Assembly: GCF_001676725.1 (NCBI RefSeq)
Contig: NZ_CP016172.1
Span: 3,348,001 to 3,412,000, forward strand
Direction of reading: 5' to 3'
DNA: 64,000 bases
From: Bordetella flabilis
Lineage (GTDB): Bacteria; Pseudomonadota; Gammaproteobacteria; Burkholderiales; Burkholderiaceae_B
Shown: positions 32,348 through 40,770 of the stretch, in pieces
Layout: each line of letters starts with the position of its first letter
How positions within the stretch are numbered: the first letter of the stretch is position 1
Position numbers and translations under genes: made by a program
The notes under the pieces: generated by a model
Database searches by the model: none
Told to the model about the DNA's origin: nothing
The model's input: only the letters and a program-made list of their open reading frames with translations

Positions 32348-32566
32348 GGCTTTGCCTCCACCTGGCATGAATGGCGGGCCGGGCCCGCGGTCTCGCTCCC
32401 GTCCGGGCGTCGCCCAGCGCTACCGGCCGCCCCGACACCGGCGTCGGCACGACCGCGCGGCGCGCCGGGGAGAGCCGCCCTGCTCCGACCCCGAGGACCG
32501 GCGACAATGGCATCATGCGCATTGCGCCCGCCCTCCGGGCCGTTCGCTTCCTCGCGGGAACCACAT

Positions 32567-33625
32567 ATGAGCAATTCGAATCTGCACTACCGGACCTTCC
32601 TGTTCCTGCTGATCGTCGTATCGATCGCATTCGGGTGGATCCTGTGGCCATTCTACGGCGCGGTGTTCTGGGGCACCATCCTGGCCATCATCTTCGCGCC
32701 CCTGCACCGCCGCCTGCTGGCTCGCATGGGCAAGCGCCGCAACCTGGCCGCGCTGATTACCTTGCTGCTGTGCGTCGTGATCGCCATCGTACCGGTGATC
32801 GTGATCACGGGCTCGCTGGTGCAGGAAGGCACGGCGCTATACCAGCAGATCCGTTCCGGCGAACTGAACTTCGGCCTGTATTTCGAGCGGGTCATAAACG
32901 CCCTGCCCCCCTCCGTACATTCGCTGCTGGATCGATTCGACGTCGGCGACATACGCAGCCTGCAGCAGAAACTGTCCGCCGGCGCGGTCCAGGGCAGCCA
33001 GTTCCTCGCGACACAGGCATTCAGCATCGGCCAGGACACCTTCCAGTTCGTCATCAGCTTCGGCGTCATGCTGTACCTGCTGTTTTTCCTGCTGCGCGAC
33101 GGGCCGGCGCTGTCGCGCAGCGTAAGCCGCGCGATCCCGCTGAGCGAAGCCTACAAGCAGCACCTGACGCGCAAGTTCACGACCGTGATCCGCGCCACGG
33201 TAAAGGGCAACGTGGCGGTGGCCGCCACGCAGGGGCTGCTGGGCGGCCTGGCGTTCTGGTTCCTGGGTATCCAGGGCTCGCTGCTGTGGGGCGTGCTGAT
33301 GGGGTTCCTGTCGCTCCTGCCCGCGGTGGGCGCGGCCATCATCTGGGTCCCGGTCGCGGTGTACTTCCTGGTAACCGGCGCGCTATGGCAGGGGGTGGCG
33401 CTGATCGCGTTCTGCGTGCTGGTGATCGGCATGGTGGACAACATCATGCGCCCCATCCTTGTGGGCAAGGACACGAAACTCCCCGACTATGTCGTGCTGA
33501 TCTCCACGCTGGGCGGCATGGCCCTGTTCGGACTGAACGGCTTCGTGATCGGCCCGCTGATCGCCGCCCTGTTCACCGCGGTGTGGGACCTGTTCTCGGC
33601 GGAGGGCGAAATGCCGGCGGAGTAG
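32567..33625 (+). CDS. AI-2E/PerM family permease
   Basis: Membrane protein of 352 residues with about eight helices. Family marks are FWGTILAIIFAPLHRRLL, the FVISFGVMLYLLFFLLRDG segment, QGLLGGLAFWFLGI and the C-terminal DNIMRPILVGKDTKLPDYVVLISTLGG. It belongs to a family that includes the AI-2 exporter TqsA and Na+/H+ antiporters, so the transported species is open. I use ATG 32567 with GGGAA upstream; the longer frame crosses the divergent Fur gene. The 219-bp gap to Fur shows no clear promoter. Confidence 0.9.
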   Translation: MSNSNLHYRTFLFLLIVVSIAFGWILWPFYGAVFWGTILAIIFAPLHRRLLARMGKRRNLAALITLLLCVVIAIVPVIVITGSLVQEGTALYQQIRSGELNFGLYFERVINALPPSVHSLLDRFDVGDIRSLQQKLSAGAVQGSQFLATQAFSIGQDTFQFVISFGVMLYLLFFLLRDGPALSRSVSRAIPLSEAYKQHLTRKFTTVIRATVKGNVAVAATQGLLGGLAFWFLGIQGSLLWGVLMGFLSLLPAVGAAIIWVPVAVYFLVTGALWQGVALIAFCVLVIGMVDNIMRPILVGKDTKLPDYVVLISTLGGMALFGLNGFVIGPLIAALFTAVWDLFSAEGEMPAE

Positions 33626-33682
33626 CCCGGCCGCCAACGAGGCGAGACGCGTTCACGTGCAGCAGTCCGGCGCGGCGAGGCC

Positions 33683-34513
33683 TCACCAGGGAAAATCGAT
33701 CAGGTCGCCATAGAGGCGGCGCAGCGTCGCCTTGACCTCCGGCGAACCCTGGTACACCGCGATAAGCTTCAACAAGCGCGCGTCCTGCGCATGTTCGGGC
33801 GCGGCCACCCAGCGGATGGCATATCTGCGCACATTGGCCGGATCCCCGTTGTCGAAGGCGAGTCCGTCCTTTTCGTCCAGCCCCCCGTGCTTCGCGAACG
33901 TGGTGTAGGTCACCGACGCGGTCACATCGTCGAAGGTGCGCGCGGCCTGCGAACCTTCGATGGCGACGAACTTCAGGTCGCGTGGATTCGCCCGCACGTC
34001 CAGCAGGGTCGCGCGCTCGGCGACGCCGTCCTTCAGCTCGATCAGCCCCATGGATTGCAGGAGCAGCAAGGCGCGGCCGGTATTGACCGGGTCGGCCGGT
34101 ATGCCGATGGCCGCCCCTGGCGGGATGGCGTCGCCCCGCTTGAGCTTCTTGGAGAACAGGCCGATCGTCGTCGAATAACCGTAGGCGATGGGGACCAGGC
34201 TTGCGCCGCGCGTGCGATTGAAGAGCGCCAGGAAAGGCTCGTGCTGGAAGAAATTGGCCTCGATGGAGCCGTCGGCCACCGCCACGTTGGGCATCACCCA
34301 GTCGCTGAACTCCACCAGCCGCGCGTTGACGCCTTCCTTGCGCGCCTGGTCGATGGCGATTTCGGTGGCTTCGTTGGCGACGCTGGCGATCACGCCAACC
34401 CGCAGGGGCGCCGGTTGCGCGCGCACCCGGCGGGCGGGGGCCAAGGCCGCGCCGGCGGCTGCGCCGATGGCGCGCAGCACACGGCGACGCGGTGGAACGA
34501 TAGGCTGCGACAT
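33683..34513 (-). CDS. MetQ/NlpA family substrate-binding protein with twin-arginine-like signal
   Basis: Binding protein of 276 residues of the methionine-uptake MetQ family: APLRVGVIASVANE, then ANFFQHEPFL, the IGIPADPVNTGRALLLLQ hinge and VAAPEHAQDARLLKL. The family is normally a lipoprotein, but there is no cysteine in the signal region. Instead PPRRRVLRAIGAAAG resembles a Tat signal. I use ATG 34511-34513 with GGGAG upstream. No metN or metI is adjacent, so the permease must lie elsewhere. It sits 83 bp downstream of the carbonic anhydrase gene on the same strand, across a CGCCCC/GGGGCG hairpin (34563-34577). Confidence 0.87.
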   Translation of the reverse strand: MSQPIVPPRRRVLRAIGAAAGAALAPARRVRAQPAPLRVGVIASVANEATEIAIDQARKEGVNARLVEFSDWVMPNVAVADGSIEANFFQHEPFLALFNRTRGASLVPIAYGYSTTIGLFSKKLKRGDAIPPGAAIGIPADPVNTGRALLLLQSMGLIELKDGVAERATLLDVRANPRDLKFVAIEGSQAARTFDDVTASVTYTTFAKHGGLDEKDGLAFDNGDPANVRRYAIRWVAAPEHAQDARLLKLIAVYQGSPEVKATLRRLYGDLIDFPW

Positions 34514-34596
34514 GCTGTCTCCCAAAGCGGTGGGATGCCCGGGCCCGTGGCAGGATGCCCGCCGCCCCAGCGGGGCGACGGCAGGCGCCGGTTCCG

Positions 34597-35265
34597 TCAG
34601 TCGACGATGTCCTCGCCCGGACCTTCGCCGACCGGCACGAAATCGCCCGATACGGGGTCGCGAACGAAAAGCAGCCCGGTGGCGACGCCGAAATAGGCGC
34701 CGTGCAACTGCAGTTGTCCCTGCTCCACGCGCTGGCGGATATAGGGAAAGGTCATCAGGTTCTTCAGGCTGTGCTCGACCACGCTCAGCTCAAGGCGGCG
34801 CAGGTCGGCCTGCGGGTCAACGCCGGGCAGCTTCAGGCGCTGGGCCGTATCGTTGATCTGGGACATCCACTTGCCGATGAAATCGCCCTTGGCCAGCGGT
34901 TCGGCATCGTCGTAGTACGAGCGGATGCCGCCGCAGGACGCATGGCCCATGACGACGATGTGGCGCACGTTCAAGCCGTTTACCGCGAACTCGATCGCCG
35001 AACTCGTCCCGTGGTAGTGGGAATCCGGTTCATAGGGCGGCACCAGCGCCGCCACATTGCGCAACACGAACATCTCCCCGGGACCCGCGTCGAAGATCAA
35101 TTCCGGCGCCACGCGTGAATCGCAGCAGCCGATGACCATGATCTCCGGGCTTTGGCCCAGTTCGGCCAGCCGCCGGAACCGACTGCGTTCGCTGTGGAAA
35201 CGTCCGGAAAGAAAGGCCTGATAGCCGCTGGTGAGTCGTTCGGGGAATTCGGGTGTGTGGTCCAT
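34597..35265 (-). CDS. Beta-class carbonic anhydrase
   Basis: Zinc enzyme of 222 residues that interconverts CO2 and bicarbonate in the cytosol. The zinc and catalytic residues are visible: Cys47, Asp49 and Arg51 in GCCDSRVAPE, and His108 and Cys111 in GHASCGG. VLRNVAALVPPYE and SAIEFAVNGLNVRHIVVMGH are family marks. Length is normal for the bacterial branch. It supplies bicarbonate for carboxylases and pH balance. Confidence 0.94.
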   Translation of the reverse strand: MDHTPEFPERLTSGYQAFLSGRFHSERSRFRRLAELGQSPEIMVIGCCDSRVAPELIFDAGPGEMFVLRNVAALVPPYEPDSHYHGTSSAIEFAVNGLNVRHIVVMGHASCGGIRSYYDDAEPLAKGDFIGKWMSQINDTAQRLKLPGVDPQADLRRLELSVVEHSLKNLMTFPYIRQRVEQGQLQLHGAYFGVATGLLFVRDPVSGDFVPVGEGPGEDIVD

Positions 35266-35464
35266 CGTGATCGGCGAAGCTAGGGAGGCTGCATTTTAAC
35301 TCCGCGGCGCGCGGTACAGGCGCGCCCGGCTGTCATGGCCGGTCGGGCTGCCCACCGCCGCCGGGGGGGCGTGGACAGCCGGCCGGCGGGCCGCGCCGCG
35401 GGTGCGGGCCGCAGGTGCGGACTGCGGCGCGGCCCGCATTCGGCCCGCGACATACAATCGTGCC

Positions 35465-36145
35465 ATGTCCACCGACCCCTTTTCCGCCCGGGCATCCGGC
35501 GACCTGTTCGGCGATCCGGACCAGGAAACGCCCTGGACCGAGACGATCGCGCCGGGCGCCGTGCTGCTGCGCCGCTTTGCCTGCGCCCGCGCCGGCGAGC
35601 TGCTCGCCGAGGTCCGGTCCATCGCCGCCGCGGCGCCTTTCCGGCACCTGGAAACCCCCGGCGGCAAGCGCATGTCGGTGGCCATGACCAACTGCGGTGC
35701 GCAGGGCTGGATATCGGATCGCCGCGGATACCGTTACGGCGCCGAGGATCCCATCAGCGGCAAGCCCTGGCCCGCCATGCCGGCATGCTTCGCCACGCTG
35801 GCGCGCGAGGCCGCGGCCGGTGCCGGCTATCCCGATTTCGCCCCGCAGGCCTGCCTGATCAATCTCTACCGGCCCGGCGCCCGCCTGACACTCCACCAGG
35901 ATAAAGACGAACTGGACCTGCGCGCGCCCATCGTATCGATCTCGCTGGGCCTGCCCGCCGTATTCCTGTTCGGCGGAGGCCAGCGCAGCGACCCCACCCG
36001 CCGGTTCCCGCTGCAGCATGGCGACATCGCGGTCTGGGGCGGCCCTTCGCGCCTGGCCTTCCACGGCGTGGCGCCGCTGCGCGACGGCCATCACCCGGCC
36101 ACGGGCGCCACCCGCGTGAACCTGACGTTTCGCAAGACGCGCTGA
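35465..36145 (+). CDS. alkB: DNA oxidative demethylase AlkB
   Basis: Fe(II)/2-oxoglutarate dioxygenase of 226 residues that repairs 1-methyladenine and 3-methylcytosine. Iron ligands are His144-x-Asp146 in LHQDKDE and His200 in AFHGVAP. The 2-oxoglutarate and substrate arginines lie in RVNLTFRKTR at the C-terminus. CLINLYRPGARL and VSISLGLPAVFLFGG complete the family signature. I start at ATG 35465. It is a single gene, not fused to Ada and not next to ada. Confidence 0.93.
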   Translation: MSTDPFSARASGDLFGDPDQETPWTETIAPGAVLLRRFACARAGELLAEVRSIAAAAPFRHLETPGGKRMSVAMTNCGAQGWISDRRGYRYGAEDPISGKPWPAMPACFATLAREAAAGAGYPDFAPQACLINLYRPGARLTLHQDKDELDLRAPIVSISLGLPAVFLFGGGQRSDPTRRFPLQHGDIAVWGGPSRLAFHGVAPLRDGHHPATGATRVNLTFRKTR

Positions 36146-36222
36146 TATCGGCCGCCGCGAAGGCCGGACGCCTCCGGGTGCGGCACCGCGCGATGGCGGC
36201 ACGGGCAAGCGCTGCCGTGGTG

Positions 36223-37167
36223 TCAGCCGCGCGGATGATGCCGCGCATGCAAGGTCTTCAACCGCTCGCGCGCCACATGGGTGTATATCTGCGTGGTGGA
36301 GATGTCCGCGTGACCCAAAAGCATTTGCACCACGCGCAGGTCGGCGCCATGGTTCACCAGGTGCGTCGCGAAGGCATGGCGCAACACATGCGGCGAGATC
36401 GGGGCATGGATGTCGGCCTCTTTGGCGTAGCGCCCCACCATCAGCCAGAATGTCTGGCGGTGCATCCCTTCGCCGCGCACGGTGACGAACAGCGCATCGG
36501 ACAACCGCCCGGCCAGCAACAGGGGGCGCGCCTGCTTGACGTAGCGGTCGATCCAGTGCGCGGCTTCCGCGCCCAGCGGCACCAGGCGGTCCTTGCCGCC
36601 CTTGCCGCCCACCACCCGCACCACGCCCTCGTTCAGGCTGACATCGAGCGCCGCCAGGTTCACCAGTTCGGATACCCGCAGCCCGGTCGCGTAGAGCGTT
36701 TCCAGCATGGCCTTGTCGCGCAGGCCCAGTTCAGTCTCGACGCGCGGCGCGCGCAGCAGCGCGTCCACCTGCGCCTCCGACAGCGTCTTGGGCATGCGCA
36801 GCGGCTGGCGCGCCGAGCGTACCGACAGGCAGGGATCGTGGCCGATGCGCCGCTCGCGCAGCGCCCACTGGAAATACCGCCGCAGCGCGGACAGGCGCCG
36901 ATTGGCGGTGGTCGGCCGCGTGTCGCCATGCACGGCGGCGAACCAGGCTTCGATATCGCCGGTGCGCGCCTCCGAAATGCGGCGCCCTTCCCGCTCCTTC
37001 AGCCAGACGTCGAAGCCCGCCAGGTCGTTGCGGTACGCCCCCAGCGTGTTCTTCGACAATCCGTCTTCCAGCCACAGGACGTCCAGGAACTCGGCGATCG
37101 AGCCATCGATGTCGCGGCGGCTCTGCAGCGAGGGCGGCTCGCCGGCGGCGCGCGGCGGACGCGGCAT
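36223..37167 (-). CDS. xerD: Site-specific tyrosine recombinase XerD
   Basis: Recombinase of 314 residues that acts with XerC at dif to resolve chromosome dimers. An N-terminal core-binding domain (about 20-115) precedes the catalytic domain with Arg164 in TGLRVSEL, Lys189 in GGKGGKDR, His260 and Arg263 in SPHVLRHAFATHL, His286 in LLGHADIS and Tyr295 in TQIYTHV. All are present. The ATG at 37165-37167 has AAGGGG nine bases upstream; a TTG overlapping the DedA stop is the alternative. It is a housekeeping XerD by length and motif order, not a phage integrase. Confidence 0.93.
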   Translation of the reverse strand: MPRPPRAAGEPPSLQSRRDIDGSIAEFLDVLWLEDGLSKNTLGAYRNDLAGFDVWLKEREGRRISEARTGDIEAWFAAVHGDTRPTTANRRLSALRRYFQWALRERRIGHDPCLSVRSARQPLRMPKTLSEAQVDALLRAPRVETELGLRDKAMLETLYATGLRVSELVNLAALDVSLNEGVVRVVGGKGGKDRLVPLGAEAAHWIDRYVKQARPLLLAGRLSDALFVTVRGEGMHRQTFWLMVGRYAKEADIHAPISPHVLRHAFATHLVNHGADLRVVQMLLGHADISTTQIYTHVARERLKTLHARHHPRG

Positions 37168-37172
37168 GCGGA

Positions 37173-38099
37173 TCAACCCCTTGCAGCGGTGGCCTGCATG
37201 CGCGCCACCCAGCCGTCATAGCCACCGGCCAACGCGGAAACATTGCGGTAGCCTGCCTTCAGCAGGCGATCGGCAAGCACCGCGGCGGAGATTTCTTCCG
37301 GGCACGCGCAGTACACGATGATGGGCGTGTCCAGCGGCCATTGGAACGGCGGCGTGCCGATGACGCCGCGCGGGTCGACCGATATGGCGCCCGGCAGCGG
37401 ATCGGCGCTGCTCGCCCGCACATCCAGCAACACCACCTCGCAGCCCTGCGCGCACAGTTCGTCGAGCTCATCCAGCGTAACGCGCCGCACGTGGCTGAAG
37501 CGCCGGATGGTGCGCTTGCGCCGGATCCAGCGATACGCCAGGTACAGGACCAGCAGCACCCCCACGGCCAGCAGGCCGTAGCCGCCGTATACGGCGACCA
37601 TATCCAGCACATCGCCCACCATGTCGTTGAAGGCCACGCCGATGATCAGGGCGGAACCGGCCCAGATGGCCGCGCCGGCGGCGTCATAGGCGACGAAGGT
37701 GCGCCACCGCAGGCCGGCGAAGCCCGACATCACCGTGGACAGCGCGCTGGCGCCAGGCAGGAACTTGGCCACCAGCAGGATGCGCGGACCCGTCCGCCAA
37801 TACAGCGCCTGCGTCTGGCGTATGCAGGAATCGCGCGAAATCGACACCCGGCACACCGTATTGAGCAGCCCCGCGCCGAAGCGCTTGCCGCCGGCATACC
37901 AGCCGGCGTCGGCGATCAGGCAGGCCAGTACCGCCGCCAACAAGGTCAGTTCCCACGACAGGTCGCCATGGACGACCAGTGCCCCGGCGATGATGAGGAT
38001 GGGATAGGCTGGAATCGGCAGGCCCGCCTGCTCCAGCAATACGTTCAGGAAAACCAGCAGCGGACCATAGGCCAGCAGCAGGGACTCGATGTCTTTCAA
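37173..38099 (-). CDS. DedA family membrane protein fused to a rhodanese domain
   Basis: Protein of 308 residues. Residues 1-200 form a DedA/VTT membrane domain (EQAGLPIPAYPILIIAGAL, then RTGPRILLVAKFLPGASALSTVMSG), a family linked to lipid carrier flipping. Residues 215-305 are a rhodanese domain (VTLDELDELCAQGCEVVLLDVR) with an active-site-like cysteine in YCACPEE. The start is TTG at 38097-38099, with a GGA eight bases upstream. Its stop is next to xerD on the same strand. The fusion is known in proteobacteria; the role of the rhodanese part is unclear. Confidence 0.9.
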   Translation of the reverse strand: MKDIESLLLAYGPLLVFLNVLLEQAGLPIPAYPILIIAGALVVHGDLSWELTLLAAVLACLIADAGWYAGGKRFGAGLLNTVCRVSISRDSCIRQTQALYWRTGPRILLVAKFLPGASALSTVMSGFAGLRWRTFVAYDAAGAAIWAGSALIIGVAFNDMVGDVLDMVAVYGGYGLLAVGVLLVLYLAYRWIRRKRTIRRFSHVRRVTLDELDELCAQGCEVVLLDVRASSADPLPGAISVDPRGVIGTPPFQWPLDTPIIVYCACPEEISAAVLADRLLKAGYRNVSALAGGYDGWVARMQATAARG

Positions 38100-38225
38100 G
38101 GTTGTCGTCCGTTGGCGATGCGGGATGCCGGCGCGGGCCGGCTCAGCGGCGACGCCGCCCCCGGCGCGCCGCCATGTCCCATAATGGGGGCGCGCCGGTT
38201 ATTTTTCAAATCGGCGGAGATCCGC

Positions 38226-39419
38226 ATGCGTCGTGCTCCCATCATTACCCGCTTCCTTGCCATTGGCATTCTGCTTCATCTCTATATCGCCTTACGCCTC
38301 ATCCCGGATGCCCCGGTCCATGCCGCCGTGCGCTGGGCGGCCGTCCTGTATCTGGCGGCATCCTGCGTACTGATCCCCCTGGGCGTCCGCGCGCGCCAGC
38401 TGGCGCCGTCGTATCCCCGCCTGGTTGCCTGGACGGGCCTGCTGGCGATGGGTTTTTTCTCGTCCCTGCTGGTGCTGACCGTCCTGCGCGACCTGCTGCT
38501 GTTCGCGGTGTGGGCGGTCGACGCCGTCGCCGGCCTGTCGCATGACACGGCTGCCTTGCACGGCGTGTCGGCCATGGCCGTCCCCGTACTGGCCCTGCTG
38601 ATCACGCTGCTGGGCTTGTTCAACGCGCGGCGCCGCGCGCCCATCGTAACCGTGGACGTCCCCATCGCGGGCCTGCCGCAGGCCCTGTCGGGCTTCACCA
38701 TCGCCCAGATCAGCGACGTGCATGTCGGCCCCACGATCCGGCGCCCCTACGTCCAGGCCATCGTCGACGCCGTCAATGGGCTCGACGCCGACGTGGTGGC
38801 GGTAACGGGCGACGTCGTGGACGGTCCCGTCGACCAGCTTTCCCGCCACACCGAGCCGCTCGGGCAGCTGGCCGGGCGCCATGGCGCCTATCTGGTGACC
38901 GGCAACCACGAGTACTACTCCGGCGCGCGCGAATGGGTCGCCGAGTTCGAGCGGCTGGGCCTGCAGGTATTGTCCAACCGGCACGTCGTCATCGCGCATG
39001 GCGGCGCGCGGCTGGTACTGGCCGGTGTCACCGATTTCACGGCGGGACAGTTCGATCCGGAGCAACGCAGCGACCCTCGCGGCGCGCTGCTGGGCGCCCC
39101 GGCGGACGCCACCGTACGCATTCTGCTGGCGCACCAGCCGCGCACGGCCGTGGCCGCCGAGGCCGCCGGCTATACGCTGCAGTTGTCCGGCCACACGCAT
39201 GGCGGCCAGTTCCTTCCCTGGAATTTTTTCGTGCGCCTGCAACAGCCTTTCACCGCGGGATTGAAACGGATGGGCCGGCTGTGGGTCTATACCAGCCGCG
39301 GCACGGGCTACTGGGGGCCGCCCAAGCGGGTCGGCGCCCCTTCCGAGATCACGCGGATACGGCTGGTGCCGGACGCCGGGGAGGCCGCGACAGGGATGGC
39401 GGACCGCCGGCCGTCCTGA
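38226..39419 (+). CDS. Metallophosphoesterase with N-terminal membrane domain (YaeI-like)
   Basis: Protein of 397 residues. Four or so membrane helices (about 10-130) precede a calcineurin-like phosphoesterase domain with metal motifs in order: AQISDVHVGP, VAVTGDVVDG, VTGNHEYY, LLAHQPR and LSGHTHGGQF. This is the YaeI/LpxH-like branch that acts on phospholipids or other phosphodiesters at the membrane. I use ATG 38226 with GGAG upstream. It is divergent from the DedA gene by 126 bp. Confidence 0.92.
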   Translation: MRRAPIITRFLAIGILLHLYIALRLIPDAPVHAAVRWAAVLYLAASCVLIPLGVRARQLAPSYPRLVAWTGLLAMGFFSSLLVLTVLRDLLLFAVWAVDAVAGLSHDTAALHGVSAMAVPVLALLITLLGLFNARRRAPIVTVDVPIAGLPQALSGFTIAQISDVHVGPTIRRPYVQAIVDAVNGLDADVVAVTGDVVDGPVDQLSRHTEPLGQLAGRHGAYLVTGNHEYYSGAREWVAEFERLGLQVLSNRHVVIAHGGARLVLAGVTDFTAGQFDPEQRSDPRGALLGAPADATVRILLAHQPRTAVAAEAAGYTLQLSGHTHGGQFLPWNFFVRLQQPFTAGLKRMGRLWVYTSRGTGYWGPPKRVGAPSEITRIRLVPDAGEAATGMADRRPS

Positions 39420-39460
39420 GGTCGTTCCGTCGGCACGGCGGAACGCGGGCCTTCCCGATG

Positions 39461-40768
39461 TCATTCCGCCGGCACGGAGGGCAGGTGCAACCGCCCGGTG
39501 TGGTAGTCGTAGCCGTAGACTTCGCCGTAACGGCCCCATTCGACGGCGACCTTCAGGACGCGCTCGGCCTCGTCCGCCTTCAGGAATTCCTCCAGCATGT
39601 CGAGGAACTGCGTGTCGGGCAGTTCGCCGGTGGACTCCTGGCGCAGCGAATGGCAGATATTCGCCGCCAGCGGAATATGGGCCAGCAATTGCCGCCCGAA
39701 AATCTCCTGGCGCTCCTGCTGTTCGGCCGCCGCGTAGCGACGGCCCACCACGGTCAGCGCGATATCGCCCTGTTCGACCACCGCCAGGCCCAGCAGTCCC
39801 AGCGCTTCGTAGGCGGGGAAAAGCTCCTCGTCGGGCAAGCCGGCTTCCTCGGCCAGGCGCGGCAGATCGGCGCGCCCGTTCAAGGGCGGTTCGGCGAGCA
39901 GCTCCAGCACTGCTTCCATCGTGCCCACATTGGCGTCCGGCAGGCGGTAGGCCTGGTGCACCGCCGGGGCCGGCGCGCCCGGCGCGCTGGCCGGCGCCGG
40001 CTTGGCCGTCATCATTGAATAGACCTGGTCGACCAGCGCGCGCACTTCCGCGGAATCCGCATTGCGCGGGCGCGGCAAGGTCACGCGGATTTCATCGCGC
40101 ACCCGGCCCGGGTCGCTGGCGAAGATAAGGATACGGTCGGCCATCATGACCGCTTCCTCGATGTTGTGGGAAACCACGAGGATGCCGCGCGTGCCGATGC
40201 GGCGTTCTTCCCAGAGCTCCAGCATGTCGTCGCGCAGCGATTCGCCGGTCAGCACGTCCAGCGCCGAGAAAGCCTCGTCCATCAACAGGACATCGGGATT
40301 GGTCGCCAGGGCGCGGGCAATGCCCACGCGCTGCCGCATGCCGCCGGACAGTTCGCGCGGCAGCGCGCCGCCGAAGCCGGCCAGGCCGATGAGCTCCAGC
40401 GCGGCCTCGGCGCGCTGTTCGCGCTCGGCGGTGGGAACGCCCTGCGCCTCCAGGCCCAGGGCGACGTTCTGTCGCACCGTCAGCCAGGGAAACAGCGCGA
40501 AGGACTGGAACACCATGGCGATGCCGGCGGCCGGCCCGTACAAGGGCTGGCCGCGATAGCGTATGGTGCCGTGGTCCGCCGGAATCAGGCCCGCCATGAT
40601 GCGCAGCAAGGTGGACTTGCCGGAGCCGGACTTGCCCAGCAAGGCGACGATTTCGCCCTCGCGCAAATGGAAGTCCACGTGCTCCAGCACCGAACGCGCC
40701 GCGCCGTCGGCGGTGCGGAACATCTTGCTGACGCCGCGCAGGTCCAGGAGATTGTTCTCGGCCATCAT
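39461..40768 (-). CDS. ABC transporter ATP-binding protein with C-terminal AAA-associated domain
   Basis: Protein of 435 residues. The ATPase (about 5-260) is of the nitrate/sulfonate/bicarbonate type: Walker A GKSGSGKST, signature LSGGMRQRVG, Walker B VLLMDEAFSALD and switch His in VVSHNIEEA. A linker rich in Ala and Pro leads to an AAA-associated C-terminal domain (about 290-420, from YRLPDANVGTMEAVLELLAEP to FLKADEAERVLKVAVEWG). Start is at 40768 with GGAG nine bases upstream; a second ATG follows directly. It lies two bases after the permease stop. No binding protein is adjacent. Confidence 0.9.
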   Translation of the reverse strand: MMAENNLLDLRGVSKMFRTADGAARSVLEHVDFHLREGEIVALLGKSGSGKSTLLRIMAGLIPADHGTIRYRGQPLYGPAAGIAMVFQSFALFPWLTVRQNVALGLEAQGVPTAEREQRAEAALELIGLAGFGGALPRELSGGMRQRVGIARALATNPDVLLMDEAFSALDVLTGESLRDDMLELWEERRIGTRGILVVSHNIEEAVMMADRILIFASDPGRVRDEIRVTLPRPRNADSAEVRALVDQVYSMMTAKPAPASAPGAPAPAVHQAYRLPDANVGTMEAVLELLAEPPLNGRADLPRLAEEAGLPDEELFPAYEALGLLGLAVVEQGDIALTVVGRRYAAAEQQERQEIFGRQLLAHIPLAANICHSLRQESTGELPDTQFLDMLEEFLKADEAERVLKVAVEWGRYGEVYGYDYHTGRLHLPSVPAE

Positions 40769-40770
40769 CG

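Noticed and set aside
36223..37167. Tyrosine recombinase considered as the integrase of a mobile element
   Set aside because: Length, motifs and housekeeping neighbours fit XerD; no tRNA, attachment-site repeats or phage genes are near.
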